Source: Saccoglossus kowalevskii (Eukaryota; Hemichordata; Enteropneusta; Harrimaniidae). Taken from it: a stretch of DNA of 50,315 nucleotides. The notes under the pieces were generated by a model. The model had not been told where the DNA came from. It made no database searches and saw only the letters and a list, made by a program, of their open reading frames with translations. The position numbers were made by a program, and so were the translations under genes. Shown here in pieces: positions 41,101-50,315 of this stretch (positions are counted from its first letter, which is position 1; each line of letters begins with the position of its first letter). The DNA lies in assembly GCF_000003605.2 (NCBI RefSeq), contig NW_003124896.1, forward strand, positions 360,897 through 411,211, given 5' to 3'.

Positions 41101-42408
41101 TAGAATATGGTTAACGTGGAGCACTTTTGAGTAGTCTTTTTTTCAGTAGTGCATCTTGTTAAAATCTTGGAGCTCGATTTATCATAAAATAAAACCATTC
41201 TTTTGTCAACGAACATTAGTTTAACGAAATACTAAAAGAATTTCAGAATTTTATCGAATCTATGTTTGTTTCCAAAATATCAAACTAAATTATTAACTAA
41301 ATGTTGTAGAATACTCAAGTTACCCACATTGCATATTTAATTTAATTAACCAAACATTTATTGTTAATTGTACAATATAATTGTAAAGTATACAAACTTA
41401 TGATAGGTTGTATAATCTTAGATCCTCCATGGTCTATGGTCTGATATATAGCGTATATGTTATTATTTATGAAACCTCATATCTTTAATGAAAAGTCACT
41501 ATTGTCTATAAAGTCTATTGTATAAACTAGTCGTAGAACAATGTTGTTGTTTTTTTAAATTTTATAGCTATTCTATATATTTAGTTGTGTTTTTTGTGTG
41601 TTTTTTTTGCAATTAATTAAATGTCAATAAATAACGTTAAGCACACTCAAAATGTGAATTTGGTTAAGCGGACAATTTTACGAGAAACAAAATTATTTAA
41701 AAAAATGATATTTAATTGTTCTGTACCTCCAGCGTGATACTATTTCGACATCCCATAATGCATTGCGTTTAAACTCGATAACATGCCTCGTGGTGTACTT
41801 GAATTCGACTTGAGTCGATGAGAGATCCAATGCTATATAAAACACGACTTGGCCTTGAGCGCTATAAATAGCCTCAAAGAGATTACGCTATCTTTGGTGA
41901 ATCTGAGTTCACTATGGCTGTGATCGATAAAAATAAATCGTAATACGCACGTACGCACGTGTACACTGCGTCCGTCAGGTTTTGGGCCACTACTACTAGT
42001 ATATCTGGCGATCAGTTAACACATACTGAATCGGCTGGTGTCCGTGTTATATTAGGATATCCGCATTATGGTGACGGAAATCAATATTTGCCACTTGAGT
42101 ACTCTAACAGCTGACGTTTTGAAATACGTTGAATGAACACATGCATTACCTGTAGCCAAGGTGACGAAAAGAGCCGTGCCGCTAACACCGGCAATCTCAC
42201 TAGCACCGCAACCAAAGTGTAGCTGTAGATTTACTATGAATGGACCGAATCCGGTCAAACTGCCCTGTGATAGAAGTAGTGCAAAATGGGCTGCCATGAC
42301 AACCACCCAGCCCCATCCTCCATCAGGTGGATCGTCTTCATATAATATTGTCGGTGTAGATAATGTTGTCTTGGTTACCGTCTTTTTCTTTATTCTCATA
42401 ATCGTCAT
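38161..42408 (-). CDS. Monocarboxylate transporter-like protein (SLC16 family), 4 coding exons, 516 aa
   Basis: Coding exons on the minus strand are 42408-42150, 40910-40767, 40338-39397 and 38366-38161. All three introns are phase 1 and GT-AG, and the sum is 517 codons with the stop. SLC16 proteins are 12-helix major-facilitator carriers in the plasma membrane that move monocarboxylates or related small molecules, often with protons. The family signature DPPDGGWGWVVVMAAHF lies at the start of the first helix. Further matches include GFGPFIVNLQLHFG, SYGIVTGFGYGLVSTPSVAF (spanning the exon 2/3 junction), YFKRKYALANGIVFSGFAIG and, in the second half, YGVFGLANGVYHPLLAVTL and GALIGPPITG. A charged acidic loop (LDSDTDEERGPD) separates helices 6 and 7. 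The length suits the family. It looks closest to the MCT12/13/14-type orphan group, but the substrate cannot be read from sequence. A GTG at 42429 could start the frame, but ATG 42408 is more likely. Confidence 0.93.
39242..39376. mobile_element. Diverged copy of MITE family M2
   Basis: The stretch GCGCGTTCGAATTTTTATGT ... AAACGCGTTGCATACGTCGC ... GACGTGGCGCGACGAGC matches the middle and right part of the M2 copies at 32851 and 46804 in the same orientation. The left end is not recognisable and the right end has decayed. It lies in the last intron of the transporter gene, next to the donor at 39396. Confidence 0.6.
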
Positions 42409-43241
42409 GTTATGTTTCTTTATTGCCACTAGACTTCTACAAAAATAGAGAACAGACTAACATGAGGTTATCAGATACCAGTATTTCACAATCAGGTTTC
42501 GAAATTAGCGGAACACGAGCTTTATTCTTGAAACATTGTTTCAGTATCCCGAGTACCAACGCATCGAATGGTCCAGCGTCTACTGAATGGTTCAAACTGT
42601 ACATATTATTAATTAATATATTACGGATAAACATAATTATAGTTACATATGAGCTAAAATATAAAAAAAAAAAAAACTGCCGACCTAGACTTCTTATATA
42701 TGCTCCGCGTTCAGCTAGTCACTATATGACGTGTGTGTGCATACTATACCGGTATAATACGTACACATCACGCAGGGGCCATTGCAACGTGGTACTTGGC
42801 ACGTAAAAGGCAGGGCACACATCTCGCTACCCACCACTTTGACGCATTCTCCCCAAAATACCAGCATTATCATTATTTTCAAACTAATTTCATTAGAGTG
42901 GATTTTAAACTAATTTGTAATTAAGCAAAGCCTGACAGTTTAGATAAAATCCAACTTTCACGCGAAAAAAAAATGTGTTAGTTCTAGAAAAAGTTAGTTC
43001 TGAGGTCGCATAAATTTCACGTGGAAAAGTAAGAGCAAAATAAATAGAGAGGAGGATGACAACTACATTTATGTCGTCTGCGCGCTACGTGCCAACGCAC
43101 GACAACTAAAATAAGACCCGTAGACCAAACTAAATTGTACGACAAAACTAAAGTAATTAACATAAATAAAACTCCATATTAAATCGTGGAACGGAGAGAA
43201 TAAAGTTCGAAACATCCTTTAAATGTAAAAAAAACAATTAC

Positions 43242-43400
43242 CTCTTTACGGTATCGAAGGCTATCGTCGTTTCGTTGTCAGCAACTTTTGTAGAATGCGC
43301 AAGAAACGACATTTCAGAAGGTGTTTAACGTACGATGTAGATTCTGCGCATGCGTTATTGCTGTCCGAAAACAAATACCGTCAATTTCAAAGTAGGTACT
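43242..43400 (-). promoter_or_regulatory. Putative 5' untranslated exon and promoter of the SLC16 gene, copy 1
   Basis: On the minus strand, an exon ending in GATACCGTAAAGAG is followed by GTAATT at 43241, a plausible donor to the acceptor at 42437. The sequence TCTGCGCATGCGTT (plus strand, about 43348) resembles an NRF1 site, common in animal promoters. The conservation of this block between the two duplicates supports its being functional. No transcript evidence is available, and the 5' boundary is a guess. Confidence 0.4.
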
Positions 43401-44622
43401 GCGTTCATAGTCGCGATTGTTCGCAAAAGCGGCTGAGTGCTAAAATATGTTAATGGAAACAACCAAGCCCAAATCCATAGTATTACCAAGGTAACTGATC
43501 AGTTCAATTAAAACGCACAATTAAACTGTTGCCAAATCTGTGTAAAGTTGCGCTCAATGAGGAATAGAGAGCCAAACAGTCAGACTCCCTCCCCACTCCC
43601 TCCTACCACGCCTTCACTTACTTGATACGCGTATAATCGATTTAAATCAGAACTACACGTATTCTTTGGTAATATGATGGTTCGCAGTTGAGATACCAAA
43701 CCTTTGTGTAAATCGTCATCAAGATTTTTTACAATAACTTACATTATGGGAACGATGGAACTAACCAAAATTTCACAACAACTTGATTTATGTAATTCAC
43801 AACAGAAAACCGGCGCTGTTTAATAGGACATTTGCTAGAGCATTCGAGCCACAAATATTGAAGCTCTAGTCGATGGTGATCGCCTCCAGACTTCTACAAA
43901 AACAAGCTTCTGAATTTATGGAACTTTATCATTATATTTCTGAAGACCTTTTTTTTCATTGAAACATTATTTGAGCGTCCATGGAATGGTTACGAAATAA
44001 TTAAAAATCTGTCTATTATCAATTAGTAGATACAAATAATTATTGTGACAGATGAGCTAAAGTACAATAAACTGCCGACCTAGTTCCCAGTCGAACCTCG
44101 ACACTTCCTGTTCTGCGTTCAGCTATAGTTACTATATGATATGTGGACACCGTACTAGTATAATACGTACACATCACGCAGGGGCCATTGCAACATGGTA
44201 CTTGGCACGTAGAACGCAGGGTACACATTTCGCTACCTACTACCTTTATGTATTCTCTCCAAAATACCAACATTTCATTATTTTCGACTATTATATTATA
44301 GTGGAACTAATTCGCAATTAAAAAAAGCCTGGCGGCTTAGTTAAAATCAGACGCAAAAAAAATAGCATGTGCATCACGATACGGTGGAAGAAAAAGTGAG
44401 CTATGAGGTTTAATAAATTTTCACGTGGAAAAAGTAAAAGCAAGATAAATAGAGAACGGATTAAAACTACATTTATGTCGTCTGGGCGCTACGTGCCAAC
44501 GCACGACAACTAAAAATGGACTCCAAACTGCAATTGTACGACAAAACTAAAGTAATTATTAATATACGTCGCGGAATAGAAAGAATGAATTCCAGAGCAT
44601 CCTTCAAATGTAAAAAAAATAC

Positions 44623-44745
44623 CTCTTTACGTCATCGAAGACTATCGTCGTTTCTTTGATACAAACGTGTGTACAATGTGCAAGAAACCTCAGTTCAAGC
44701 GGGCTTATCGACACGGCACGATGTAGGCTATGCGCATGTGTTACT
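44623..44745 (-). promoter_or_regulatory. Second putative 5' untranslated exon, copy 2 of the duplication
   Basis: The counterpart of 43242-43400 ends in GATGACGTAAAGAG followed by GTATTT at 44622, a weaker donor than in copy 1. The NRF1-like motif is present in a variant form (ATGCGCATGTG). If used, it would be an alternative first exon of the same transporter gene. Confidence 0.3.
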
Positions 44746-45205
44746 GGTGTGGTGGAAACAAATACCGGCAATTTCGAAATAGACACCGTGTATAGTAATT
44801 GTTCGCGAAAGCATTCAAGCGCTAAACACGTTAATAAAAACAACCAAGCCTAATTTCATACTATCACCGAAGCAAATGATCAGTTCAACTAAAACATAAA
44901 TAAAACTGTTGCCATTTTTTTTGTAAGGCTGCGATCAACTTGCGGGAATAGAGTCACCAGTCATAGCCTCCATCTCCTCCACATTCTTCCTCCTACTACA
45001 TCACCACTCCTTATTTGAAACTTACATAAGTCATTGTCGATTTCATACAGACGGAAATATGGTTATGTATTCGATAGTGATACGGTGGGTTGCGATTGAG
45101 AAACACCAATCCTACGTGTGAATACGTTACTTGGTCAAGATTTTCGACATAAACACACGATATTATGGGATGGAAACGGTAGAGCTGACTCAACGGTCAC
45201 AATTT

Positions 45206-46803
45206 GCTCTTTGGATGGTAGTAATGACGTTGAGGTTCGCAAAAAAAAAAAAAAAAACTGTGGCACTGTTATGATGTTTAGTCGAAAATCCGGGCCAAAA
45301 TCACCGATAGTTGTATTATTTACCATTCAGATTGCAGTGCCAATTATATATTTTTGATCCAATTTTTAAAAATTGTTATAATACCAATAAAACTGGATTA
45401 GGCACATCACTCGCAAATAAAATATACGCGTAAATCAAAGTTACCGGCATTCACGTGTAAAATGCCGTAAGGTTATGGCCTTGGGGAACACTTGAGCCGG
45501 CACGCTAAGCCGGTACATAGACTGCGAAAAAAAATTAACTGAAAAATGATATAATTTCATTGACGAATATGAAGGAATCAACTACATATTAAAGTGTAAA
45601 GTTGCTTACTTGTGACGAGAATTTGTGGAGCTCAAAGGGCGACCATTTCAAAGTATAAAGCTGCCAAAGTAGTATATTGGCTTTGCTGTTGGTGTTCAAA
45701 CACCACCTGACAATCAAGTCACGTGATTGGAAAAATTTGTCAATGACACTTGCGGGGGCAGGCTTACGTGCGAAACAGCACGACTGTACCATGGGAAGAC
45801 ACACGTGTGAAAACACCAACGTAAGTCAGTGCGTCATCGATTTTTTTTACTAATCTTATTGATGTTGGATTTATTGCGTCCTGGAAGTCAGTTCCGCGTC
45901 ATTATAATGTCTCGGTACCGGTACCAACGTCTGGGATAAAGATTTCCTACCGAAAGTATAATTGAACTTGAATTTGATATTTTATTTCAGGGAAGATTCT
46001 TAGCGTGTCACCAGGCTTTTATAGTTCATCGTGTTTTGAAAAAAAAAAATATTTCGGTGATGATTTTAATTTGACCCTGTCGGCTTTGATTATTTTTGAT
46101 TTATTTTGGGGAAAGTTTGACTCGGACTATATTATGTGGCAGCAACTGTAGTAGTACGATGGAAGCTGTGATAATACAGTGCAAGAAATATAAGCCATTG
46201 TCTATGTCACGCCCGGTATTAAATACGTATGAATCGGGCACACAGTAATATAGTGCGTTTTCTGTTATCGAGACCCATTCTTTGGAAGAATCACGGTAAC
46301 CTGGATAGCGGTCCAGATAAGAGAATGTCCCACGTTTCAAGAAGTCGGAAAATGTACATACTTTCAGCAACTTATGATCGCGAAGTATGGTTCAATGTGT
46401 CGAGCACGTGAATAAAATGTGAACATGTTTTGAGGAATGTTCATGTTATATGATTCAGTCAATTTAACAATCAATAGAGTAGAGCGAGACATAACAAATA
46501 TTAGTCTCAACTTCGCTGTCGACAATCTAGGTCACATGCCATGTGGATAACCTCGGCAATGCTTAAAGTTGGTTTTAAAATGTGATCTGTACTTTTTTTT
46601 TATCGCTATCGTTTTTGTAATCCCTTTGTATGGATAGAGGTGACAGTTTCATCTATCTACAGCATATCTTAACCATTCTACAGCAAAGTTGACAGTCAAA
46701 AAACATACGCTGGCAAAATATGAATATAAAATTATGTTGACACTCGGTCTCCCCTTCTACTAAACCCGTCCGTCTTTTCACCCCGTAATTGAAGGGTGCG
46801 TAC
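45206..46803. other. Intergenic region, no gene seen
   Basis: No coding exon with family resemblance. A frame at 45789-45820 starting at an ATG in ACCATGG and ending at GTAAGT looks like a possible first exon on the plus strand, but nothing downstream supports it. Confidence 0.35.
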
Positions 46804-46937
46804 TTAAAGCGCGGTGGTCGTCGCGCAGCGCGTGTTCGAATTTCATGTAAAATAAACAATGTATTTTTCACGAGTTGTATACGTCGCTATGAGTCCCATA
46901 TTGAACATGACGCGGCCCGACGACTGCCGCCCTTTAA
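46804..46937. mobile_element. TTAA-flanked MITE, family M2 copy 2
   Basis: Starts TTAAAGCGCGGTGGTCGTCG and ends CGACTGCCGCCCTTTAA, with TTAA at both edges. It is close to identical with the 32851-32983 copy in the same orientation. It is non-coding. Confidence 0.78.
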
Positions 46938-48136
46938 AGAGGAAACTTCCAAGCCCAGGGATTGCACCAAAGAATTATGGGACACTATTGTTTATGTTGT
47001 TTACAAAGTTAATCTATCTTTTGTTATCCATTGTAATTTTAATCCAGAAAGTAAATTTGTTGTGAAATTAGGCTTAATTGGAATTGCCGGAAACTTTCAT
47101 CACCTCACACACTCCACGCACAACAATGTATCAGTATTACGTCACGTTTTAATCACGTGACACGCATTAGGTCACGAGGGGCTGGCAGGCTGGACCGAGG
47201 AGTACGTGTGACGCTACACGTCCTCCTACCAAATACTGCCGCATGTAACGCATGCTGGATAGCGTACTTTTAGTAACGAATACACCCGATGACGTCGTCA
47301 GCTGGTATTCGCCAGGCTTATACACGTGACCGATAATGATGCGACCTGAATAATCGAGAACAATCAATGTTTACTACACCGCTACATCACCATGTTGAGG
47401 GACAGTGGCAACATATATCCCACAGTCCACTTGTCATTGGAGACAAATCCGGTGACTAAATGCAGTCTATCATCGTGAGATTTTGAACAATCGTTGAATA
47501 TGGTGTACTCGGAATCGCTGAATTCCAGACTAATTCATGTTCATATCTAATTAATAAAACGGTTACTAGTTTACATGAATTTAGGACTTACTAAGCGTTG
47601 ATGCTGCCCACACCAAATATTCACGTCACTTTCATCATTTGATCTATTACATGCAAGATAGATGACTGGTATACATTATACATGTACTTGTACCGGCATC
47701 TCTAGCCAAATCTAGCGCATACGTATTGACCGATTTCACTGAAATATACCATATGCATATACACATACGTCTGTTATTTTGTTTTGCGTTTTGAGGCAAT
47801 ATGCATTTCTGCGAGTCAAGGTGTAACCAATTGTCAATGACACTGAAAAGCGAAATGTATTAAACAACGCTTGCTTTGAATTACTATAATTTACATCTGG
47901 TGCGTACTCAATGCACACCGTGGGATGACACGTCTTATATATGGTCGTATTAGCGTATATTGAAAAATGAACCGACTTTACTACACTTGTTCATTGGATC
48001 ATATTTATAGAGTATATACTAACAATATGGACTAGTACATAAAAATGTTGCTGTGGGTCAAAACGTGATATTGTTTATTCAACGGAGATGTATTTAATCA
48101 AATACCCGGGATCAAATAGTAATATTGTTCTATTGT
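46938..48136. other. Intergenic region, no gene seen
   Basis: The stretch is without a supported gene. The minus-strand frame at 47367-47167 has balanced composition and a splice-like TTATTCAG before it, but matches no family I know. Its middle contains a short palindromic ACGTGTGACGCTACACGT. Confidence 0.35.
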
Positions 48137-48325
48137 GTATGGCCAATGAGCTGTATGACCTATGGGTCGTATGACTTATGGGTCGTATGGAAAATGTACT
48201 GTAATACCAATGGGCCACATGACCAATGGGCTGTATGAAAATGGGTCGCACGACCAATGAGTTGTTTGACCAATGGGCTGTATGAAAATGGGTCGCACGA
48301 CCAATGGGTTGTTTGATGGGCATTT
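48137..48325. repeat. 16-bp minisatellite, left block (diverged)
   Basis: Diverged copies of ATGGGTTGTATGACCA, such as ATGGGCTGTATGAAA and ATGGGTCGCACGACCA, in the same orientation as the large array at the right end of the window. It directly adjoins the 3' end of the LINE. Confidence 0.85.
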
Positions 48326-48329
48326 TTAA

Positions 48330-49620
48330 TAATTTGTGATGGAAAGTTCATTTGGGAAAGTAAGTCTTGGCGTAAAATTTTGTATTTAGAACTTTCCATC
48401 AGAAAATGTATTTCAACTTCTACAAGGTTACTATCACACTGCTTACAAATTGTGTATCATGTTTGAATGTGTATGCCTGACTCTTTTAATCATGGTTGCT
48501 GGTTCTAAGTTTGACCATACTAATGTTTTATATTACTAATATATACGTATGGTTCATAGCAGTAATCGTTTTTAAATGTTTAATTTCCGTAGTTTGCTAT
48601 CATATTTTCCTTTTGTTATTTTCAGGTAGTTTTGATCAATTTAATTTTTACAGTGTTAATAATTTTTTGTGAAAATTCATGATAAATTGGTTTCTGGTTC
48701 AAGTGGAAAATTAAGATTAATATTTATTATGTTATATATCACCGAAGACTTGCACATATATATTATATATAAATGCTATATAACCTAATTGGTTTGATGT
48801 TATATACTAGGTTTTGTTGAGTGCAAATCGTCGTTGTTGCTTTCTTCTGCTAAGTCTTCTAGCTCATGGGATATTCCCTGATAACGTCATCAAGATACCT
48901 AGATATGTGTAGTTAGATACACAACTGATTGTTTGTTTGTTATATATCAATTTTTGTTGTTGATGATTTTAGTGATCTTTTGGAAAAAAAATTATGGCTT
49001 TAGTTTAAAGCGGGGGAGTCGTCACCTACGCATGCGTCAGATGGCCATAGCGTGTCATTGATTACAAACAAGCGTCTACCCATAAGCCTTTGTGTTTTTA
49101 CCGTGTGTTGTTATCGTCGCTTGCGCAGGTGACGACCTTCCGCTTTAAGATAAATTAATCGCCAGATTCCTCTGTATGTTGATTTCTTTCTGCAAGCCAG
49201 CTGATGTTCGTGACATTGATACTAATTTATCTTTGTATAGCAGTGATGTAATCATTCAAAGTGACTGGATCTAATGGTACCATACTATTATCAAATCTAA
49301 AAAGTTAAATAGGATACGCATCCTTGTTTAATTTTAATCTTGAATATCTCTGTTTTTATTATTAACTGTAATTGCTGCGTTGTTGACACTGTAGACGTGT
49401 TTAATTATATTATACATTTTAATATTAATTCCTGCTTTAAACATTGTATAAAACAGACCTGCTCTCTAAACGCTGTCAACAGATTTTCCAAAGTCCACGA
49501 AGCAGAAATAAAATTTATTACTTTGTTTAAGTTATATAAGAAGATAAATTTAATTTGTTGTTTCACAGTTTTTGCCCAAACTTGCCTGGTTTATATTTAT
49601 CGTTTGCCTTTCTTCTAACT
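48330..49620 (-). mobile_element. Decayed LINE (non-LTR retrotransposon) fragment
   Basis: Read on the minus strand, several frames in order resemble a LINE second ORF. KQSNKFYFCFVDFGKSVDSV (near 49540-49470) matches the reverse-transcriptase motif usually written CFVDFxKAFDSV. GLFYTMFKAG and KMYNIIKHVYS follow. DPVTLNDY and LLYKDKLVSMSRTSAGLQ (near 49240-49180) correspond to the LLYADDL catalytic region, whose aspartates are not kept. HIYLGILMTLSGNIP lies beyond the inserted MITE (near 48900). A C-terminal CKQCDSNLVEVEIHFLMESS (near 48440-48380) resembles the zinc-type end domain. Frame changes and stops are numerous, so it is dead. It has lost its 5' part. The clade is undetermined. Confidence 0.8.
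49005..49148. mobile_element. TTAA-flanked MITE, family M1 copy 2, inserted in the LINE
   Basis: The ends are TTAAAGCGGGGGAGTCGTCA on the left and its near complement AGGTGACGACCTTCCGCTTTAA, here given as AGGTGACGACC and TTCCGCTTTAA, on the right, with TTAA at each edge. It interrupts the reverse-transcriptase-derived region of the minus-strand LINE, so it is younger than that LINE. Its interior matches 30961-31096. Confidence 0.82.
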
Positions 49621-49635
49621 AGTGTTTTAATCTGT

Positions 49636-50315
49636 TATATGACAAATGGGTTGTATGACCAATGGGTTGCATGATTAATGGGTTGCATGACTAATGGGTT
49701 GTATGAATAATGGGTTGTATGATTAATGGGTTGTATGACCAATGGGTTGCATGATTAATGGGTTGCATGACTAATGGGTTGTATGACTAATGGGTTGTAT
49801 GATTAATGGGTTGTATGACCAATGGGTTGCATGATTAATGGGTTGTATGACCAATGGGTTGCATGACCAATGAGTTGCAAGACCAATGGGTTGCATGATT
49901 AATGGGTTGTATGACTAATGGGTTGCATGACTAATGGGTTGTATGATTAATGGGTTGTATGACCAATGGGTTGCATGATTAATGGGTTGTATCACCAATG
50001 GGTTGCATGACTGATGGGTTGTATGACTAATGGGTTGTACGATTAATGGGTTGTATGACCAATGGGTTGCATGACCAATGGGTTGCATGATTAATGGGTT
50101 GCATGACTAATGGGTTGTATGGTTAATGGGTTGTATGACCAATGGGTTGCATGACTAATGGGTTGTATGACCAATGGGTTGCATGATTAATGGGTAGCAT
50201 GACTAATGAGTTGCATGACCAATGGGTTGCATGATTAATGGGTTGTATGACTAATGGGTTTTATGACCAATGGGTTGCATGATTAATGGGTTGTATGACC
50301 AACGGGTTGCATGAT
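49636..50315. repeat. 16-bp minisatellite, right block, runs off the window
   Basis: More than 40 copies of ATGGGTTGTATGACCA, with variants ATGGGTTGCATGATTA and ATGGGTTGCATGACTA. The variants alternate in a partly regular pattern, which suggests 32- or 48-bp higher-order steps. The array is still running at the last base. Confidence 0.95.

Larger units (their letters stand above)
42425..45205. repeat. Tandem duplication of about 1.4 kb upstream of the SLC16 gene
   Basis: Copy 1 (about 42425-43790) and copy 2 (about 43885-45205) align in the same orientation throughout. Shared anchors include AGACTTCTACAAAAA (42430 and 43889), ACATCACGCAGGGGCCATTG (42765 and 44171), GCTACGTGCCAACGCACGAC (43084 and 44489) and ACCTCTTTACG (43240 and 44621). 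Divergence with small indels suggests an old event. Copy 1 contains the splice acceptor in front of the first coding exon (exon start 42436), and copy 2 carries the same acceptor sequence. Confidence 0.88.

Noticed and set aside
45789-45825. Possible plus-strand first exon (ACCATGG to GTAAGT)
   Set aside because: Ten codons with a good donor can occur by chance, and no downstream plus-strand exon is visible before the window ends.
47167-47367. Minus-strand frame of 66 codons with exon-like composition
   Set aside because: A splice-like TTATTCAG precedes it, but I find no family resemblance and no partner exon, so a gene call is not justified.
49340-49618. Plus-strand frame of 92 codons rich in cysteine
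   Set aside because: It is the antisense of the decayed reverse-transcriptase region of the minus-strand LINE.

Overview
This is a piece of an animal nuclear genome. It has multi-exon genes with GT-AG introns, long AT-rich introns and intergenic DNA, many minisatellites, short inverted-repeat transposons and two assembly gaps (50 and 850 N). The two recognisable metazoan genes (a FAXC-type gene and an SLC16 transporter) and the dense repeats suggest a marine invertebrate. A hemichordate- or amphioxus-like deuterostome is my guess, but the sequence alone does not fix the phylum.

Left half, plus strand: two paralogous DUF3987-like genes lie in tandem. Gene A (708-9984, 5 exons, 625 aa) appears to join an RIIa/dpy-30-like docking helix pair to a DUF3987-like ATPase-type domain. 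Gene B (16552-26607, 5 exons, 1379 aa) appears to join a KRBA2/SCAND3-type integrase-derived module, a run of 28-residue repeats and a second DUF3987-like domain. Reading phase is kept across every proposed junction in both genes. Both proteins end in the same C-terminal block, and in gene B the homology runs straight across its last splice junction. I did not recognise a described system with this architecture; it is the most interesting thing in the window.

Between and inside these genes are a 35-bp minisatellite (13283-15050), an array of TGTACA/GTATAC palindromes, a 62-bp minisatellite, an hAT deletion derivative with an exact 8-bp target duplication, and several MITEs. Gene B ends against a 30-bp minisatellite whose units face opposite ways on the two sides of the 850-N gap.

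Right half, minus strand: a complete FAXC/metaxin-related gene (35989-31255, 6 exons, 310 aa) and a complete monocarboxylate-transporter gene (42408-38161, 4 coding exons, 516 aa). The DNA upstream of the transporter holds a tandem duplication of about 1.4 kb that copies a putative 5' untranslated exon with its splice donor. The last 2.2 kb is a decayed LINE on the minus strand, split by a TTAA-flanked MITE and lying between two blocks of the same 16-bp minisatellite.

All exon boundaries were read by eye from splice signals, phase and family resemblance. No database search was run.
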